Assembly: GCA_964036045.1 (NCBI GenBank)
Contig: OZ038383.1
Span: 63,307,725 to 63,371,724 of the forward strand
Source of the DNA: Eutreptiella sp. 'Long Island Sound 2002'
Taxonomy: Eukaryota; Euglenozoa; Euglenophyceae; Eutreptiales; Eutreptiaceae
DNA: 64,000 nucleotides
Direction of reading: 5' to 3'
Both the position numbers and the translations under genes were made by a program. Below, one piece after another: positions 61,201 to 64,000 of this stretch. The stretch's first letter is position 1, and the number at the start of each line of letters is the position of its first letter. The notes under the pieces were generated by a model. That model saw only the letters and a program-made list of their open reading frames with translations, had not been told where the DNA came from and did not search any database.

Positions 61201-64000
61201 ATACCCGATCTCCCAGCTCAGGGTCCGTGTCACCGGGCCGAGTCAAGAAGACATGGTCTGAGGCACACAAGGAGATGAAGGAGGCCGAGAGGCATGCGCA
61301 GTACGAAGTGCAAGCAGAGCCAGTGGAAAAGACCAAAGAGAAGCACGTGTGCATGGTAGAATCCATGAAGGCCTTCAGCACAGGCTGGTGCGATCTGCAG
61401 GATCAGCTGACTGCGTACAGGATGCAATACCTAACAGAGACACGCTTTCTGCGGGATGCCAACAATCAGCTTTATTTTCAGGCGGATAACAAAATGAAGG
61501 TTTTGGAGCAAAAACAGCTTGACCTGAAAAGGAAAGTGCAGGAGAAGCTGGCGAGCTGTGAAAAGCAGTGTGCAATTCTGCGCACAGAGGAGCAGAGACT
61601 CAACACTGAGCTGGAGTCCCAGAAAAAGATGGCGATTGCAAAGGAGGAGAAACATCAAACGAAGCTGAGAGAAGTGGCAAAAGATCTGCAGACCTCCAAA
61701 GACCAGTATAACAAGTTGTGGCACAGTCACGAAGACGAGCTTAAAGCACATACGGCGGCGCTCCACGACGCTCAGCAGATGTATAATGAAAAGAGGCAGA
61801 AAGGGGAATGGGAGGAGGCTGCGCTCCAAAAGAAGCTTCAGCAAATGCACGGAGACCTGCAGGCATTGAGGCAGGAGAACTCCAAGCTTTTGCAGGAAAG
61901 GGACACTGCACAGCACGACCTGAAGAAACATAAGGAGAGGCAGCAGATCCAGCACTCCGAGCACAATGCGATGGTGCAGACCATGCGGTTTGAGTTGAGC
62001 CAGTCACGGAAGGAGTGTGAAGCCCTGAAGCAGGGTTCTGAACAAGAGTTCGATGCGACGACTGGACAGCCGGACAGATTCAATTTGCCGAGAGCCAAGA
62101 GCGTCCATGTGCAGCATGTGCAGAGTTTACAGGCAAACAGCAACGATCCGCTCGTGCGAGCGCTGGCCCGCACAAAGAAGGAGCTGGAGGCGGCACAAAA
62201 AGACAACACATTCCTGAGGGATACCAATGAAAGACTTTACGTGCAGAGCAGAGAGAAAGCGGACCGGCTCGGGACGGAAATAGCAGACTTAAACTCGCAG
62301 TTGGAGCAGAAGACGGAGGAGTTGGATGAGCTCAAAAACCGAGCCTATCAACGGCCGGAGCGAGCCATCACGTTACCTGAACTTACGTTACCTGACTTAG
62401 CTACTGACTTGGCTGCGGACTTGGCAACTGAAGCATCACCTGGGATGAGGACGGAAGTGAAACGCTCGTCGCATTCTGGGGACATGTTGGGTCTGCCGCC
62501 ATTGACGCACACATGGATGCAGCTTGAGCACGAGCAAAAGGAGCAGCGCTTGAATGTTTTGCAGGCGGAGACCCTCGTGAGAGAGCACAGCCTGCATAAG
62601 GAGAGCCTGGGGTACACCACATTGGCATTGCAGGAGCACAGCGGCAGGTGCAACCTGGAGGCTGCACATGCGTTGGAGGGCAAAGATCAGCAGAAGCAGC
62701 GGGAGATCTCAGCTGAGTACGATGCACTGTTGACGGAAAACCAGGATCTCAAGGCGAAGCTTGCGGCCGCGAACACTTTGGAGGGCAAATATGAGCAGCA
62801 GCAGCAGGAGATCACGGCGGCACGTCATGTGGCGGTGGCCGAAAACCAGGATCTCAAGGCGAAGCTTGAGGCTTTAGAGGGCAAACATCAGCAGCAGCAG
62901 GAGGCGATCAGAGCTGCGCATGATGCGGAGGACCTTCGGCAGCAGTTAGAGAAGTGGAAAGAGTGTTTTGGGCAGCTGAAAGTTGCTCATGAAAAGGACG
63001 CTGTACTGCGGGAGGCCGAAGACCACCAGATGCAGAAGGATGAGGAAGCGAGGAAGTCGGAAATGGCCAGCCTGCGGTCTTGCTTGGAAGGTGTTCAGCG
63101 GGAGTTGGTGCACACAAAGGATGGGCTTGAGCACCTGAAGGCGGCCCTCGATCAGGAGGCCGCACGGAGAGAGGCCACGGAGCGGCAGGTGGAGGCGAAG
63201 GATCTGGAAATCGAATCCCTCAGGGCACAGATAGACAGTCTGGAGTTGGATCTGGCAGACCTTGCGCAGGAGCGGATTGAGATTGAACTACAGCGGGGAA
63301 AATTGCAACGCAGTGCTGTGGATTTGGCAGAGACGGCAGATGAGCTCACGGAGCTGAAACCCTCGTTTGGCGAAAGCAGCCGTCCGGCCAGAACCCTCCC
63401 GGCAGACCTGGAGGAGCCCTGCACGAAACAGGCCCTGCATGATTCACTGGGTGTCGCAGCGCCTGTGAAAGGCAGTTTCACAATCGGTGGGGCTACCGTA
63501 ATGGGAACAATTTTCGCGGCGCCAAATCAATCGAGGTCCGGAGCGAGATCCAGCGGCCTGGACGCTGAGACTCCTCCCGATGTATTGCAGGAAAAGGCGC
63601 TGGAGCTCATGCACCAGCTCAAAACGGAGCAGAATAAGAACGCGAAGTGTGCAGAACAGATGAGGGAGCTGAAGATGTTTTTGGAGGAATTGGAAAGGAG
63701 TGAGCCGGAGTCTGGGAACGATGCATCGGAGGTCCTCAGCCGGCAGGAGCTTGTGAAGCAGGTGGGCATGATGCAGGAGAAGACTCTTGACCTCCTGCAG
63801 CAACTCGACACCGAGAAAAGGAAAAGCACGAGCCTGGAGACGGCCTATCAGGAATTGCAGGCATCGCTCACAAGAAGTACAGAAGAGTCCAAGGAATGCC
63901 AGATGGAAGGTGACCTAAGCATGGAGCGTCAGATGGACTTGATGCGGACGAAGACCCTGGAGTTGATGTATCAAGTTGAGACGGAGAGAAGAGACCGTGT
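58257..64000 (+). CDS. Giant coiled-coil protein with N-terminal CxxC...CxxC module (runs off window)
   Basis: I read every codon: the frame is open from 58206, has ATGs at 58257 and 58287, and shows no stop to 64000, i.e. at least 1,914 codons. Residues 17-40 form C-x2-C-x16-C-x2-C (CEQC...CDVC), like small zinc modules of the Stc1 or treble-clef type. About 80 Ser/Ala-rich residues follow, then from about residue 100 the protein is almost wholly Gln/Glu/Leu/Lys-rich with heptad-like leucines, broken by short Pro/Ser linkers (e.g. near 61200-61245, HTRSPSSGSVSPGRVKK). A 32-35-residue repeat beginning LEGK starts at 62673, 62778 and 62874. This points to a cytoskeletal, centrosomal, Golgi-tether or similar scaffold; which one is unknown. 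Minus-strand frames opposite it are shadows. Confidence 0.88.
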   Translation, partial: MHPCYRVSYAMSSFRRCEQCKKVKERDSHFTANIWKCDVCIVKEAKRACDESSIALVLSSVAADSVSSSCSPSSAPGSATESPIKLQPVSMHSLSAVEDREIQRLLTRTSAVEAQQAAYTPHVLAMQREREVFRALTRQLSVMPTQRQALVSAAPDFEMVLDYIDEGDMQLCAKVQQQHDTALSAELQGIEDTRAGLSTAWEEEALGLRVQGLRAKMQAAAQQQAGLIGQLQELQGIRHELQASKAECALLRLNLKTIQRQHAACLQQLHCVQHEAEACKAECKGLRHANARLQLQLQDAAQAADQGQAVFDRQLRGVELELAACRAECARVSELQAVPGLRDEEEMQTVELAQALVDGHLHGIQKEILACKAVFALVRQANCQLEALEEDDNQDDDLLSPFIQRPYTAEQESIDDVDLAAEPTDGQPVAEPTDLSAQVKILQRQLSGSQQECAALQERIDSQRLEADTEQAELMKQVKGLRQELEDSIGQSDRQLLALAQEEWVTSELQELKRRLMVSEAACASLREQNRSLGERLRDEQHVAALEQADIKQQVLDLQQELQAAQIMTDQPKPGIAVSLPEDEQVTALTAQQRALASSLLHAHAPKQTADAKNPNRGALQQEQSSSPREADVTSPRLDLPLHCDVQIALVVPSDDFAQSGDQSQIMELEQAIKELQMQLTSSENHCNALSAANDKLKTQQQHKDALVTDLGQKLNDAQAECLLLNQKLLQQNATGADLQHQLEESQNECLLLRSTSSACTSTIGHQNRTICELEEQLQKTKAAYGLLQGANAERQKLNSEQQESTCTLPQKPTGSEAEFQSLMQKLEDEKATVETLQQQLEESTKARDQRNASAVECVVPMDHQEVTAEGLQQQLESTSAALRRAKSPQDQLQEELQYAKTETQRLHKMKGDHKTVNSLHLAQMTEKQIDEMRQQPQESQDENAKLQRQMEQHASHGQELKRHFDTLREENDSWRLLSPSHTRSPSSGSVSPGRVKKTWSEAHKEMKEAERHAQYEVQAEPVEKTKEKHVCMVESMKAFSTGWCDLQDQLTAYRMQYLTETRFLRDANNQLYFQADNKMKVLEQKQLDLKRKVQEKLASCEKQCAILRTEEQRLNTELESQKKMAIAKEEKHQTKLREVAKDLQTSKDQYNKLWHSHEDELKAHTAALHDAQQMYNEKRQKGEWEEAALQKKLQQMHGDLQALRQENSKLLQERDTAQHDLKKHKERQQIQHSEHNAMVQTMRFELSQSRKECEALKQGSEQEFDATTGQPDRFNLPRAKSVHVQHVQSLQANSNDPLVRALARTKKELEAAQKDNTFLRDTNERLYVQSREKADRLGTEIADLNSQLEQKTEELDELKNRAYQRPERAITLPELTLPDLATDLAADLATEASPGMRTEVKRSSHSGDMLGLPPLTHTWMQLEHEQKEQRLNVLQAETLVREHSLHKESLGYTTLALQEHSGRCNLEAAHALEGKDQQKQREISAEYDALLTENQDLKAKLAAANTLEGKYEQQQQEITAARHVAVAENQDLKAKLEALEGKHQQQQEAIRAAHDAEDLRQQLEKWKECFGQLKVAHEKDAVLREAEDHQMQKDEEARKSEMASLRSCLEGVQRELVHTKDGLEHLKAALDQEAARREATERQVEAKDLEIESLRAQIDSLELDLADLAQERIEIELQRGKLQRSAVDLAETADELTELKPSFGESSRPARTLPADLEEPCTKQALHDSLGVAAPVKGSFTIGGATVMGTIFAAPNQSRSGARSSGLDAETPPDVLQEKALELMHQLKTEQNKNAKCAEQMRELKMFLEELERSEPESGNDASEVLSRQELVKQVGMMQEKTLDLLQQLDTEKRKSTSLETAYQELQASLTRSTEESKECQMEGDLSMERQMDLMRTKTLELMYQVETERRDR

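Noticed and set aside
58449-63829. Many minus-strand frames of 60-177 codons
   Set aside because: They lie opposite the 1,914-codon coiled-coil frame and their His/Leu/Cys/Ser-rich composition is the expected antisense shadow.
1-64000. Reassignment of UAG or UGA to an amino acid in this organism
   Set aside because: The 1,914-codon frame and the intact gag and pol contain no internal TAA, TAG or TGA, and TGA/TAA end other ORFs; the TAG codons seen are in decayed copies.

Overview
This is eukaryotic DNA from a repeat-rich genome. It holds a Ty3/gypsy chromovirus with a C-terminal chromodomain, a non-LTR (LINE-type) retrotransposon with endonuclease, reverse transcriptase and RNase H, long tandem arrays, and one very long coiled-coil reading frame. 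There are no bacterial operons, Shine-Dalgarno signals or phage genes. I cannot name the host; a unicellular alga or other protist with a large genome is a guess. All convincing genes lie on the + strand and fit the standard code, with TAA, TAG and TGA acting as stops.

Positions 1-44780 are best read as one old Ty3/gypsy element (A) opened by later insertions. A enters the window in its 5' LTR (to 142), followed by a tRNA-type primer site, gag and pol. A 15.9-kb LINE (1841-17773) sits inside gag, with a 13-bp imperfect target duplication and a (TACC)4 tail. Gag resumes at 17774, and pol (to 23611) carries five premature stops. The 3' untranslated region of A breaks at about 25220 and resumes at about 43210. 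The 18 kb between holds a 28-bp tandem array, a 487-bp tandem array and a young, apparently intact relative, element B (29413-40808). B has LTRs differing at 2 of 798 positions, a 5-bp target duplication, an open gag (833 aa) and an open pol (1632 aa). The A copy ends with its 3' LTR at 43992-44780.

The LINE is unusual. It is very rich in C and A on the sense strand and carries at least four reading frames: ORF1, EN-RT-RNase H, a 1,101-aa His/Pro-rich ORF with a Cys cluster, a Lys/Pro-rich histone-H1-like stretch, and a 232-aa ORF. In both the LINE (ORF1/ORF2) and element B (gag/pol), the two replication ORFs share one frame and are separated by a single UGA followed by CGGGG with a hairpin downstream. 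This looks like a stop-codon readthrough signal used by two unrelated retroelements.

From 44781 to about 58200 the window is accessory DNA: a decayed LINE fragment (44980-46101), tRNA-like units with B-box sequences (47.1-47.5 kb), gene remnants (47.7-48.7 kb), a ~220-bp array (49.2-50.8 kb), a degenerate GC-rich array (50.8-54.8 kb, again near 56.5 kb), a 48-bp array (54.8-55.06 kb) and a small zinc-finger gene (55056-55781). From 58257 to the end one frame is open for 1,914 codons without a stop. It encodes an N-terminal CxxC...CxxC module followed by a giant Gln/Glu-rich coiled coil that runs off the window.
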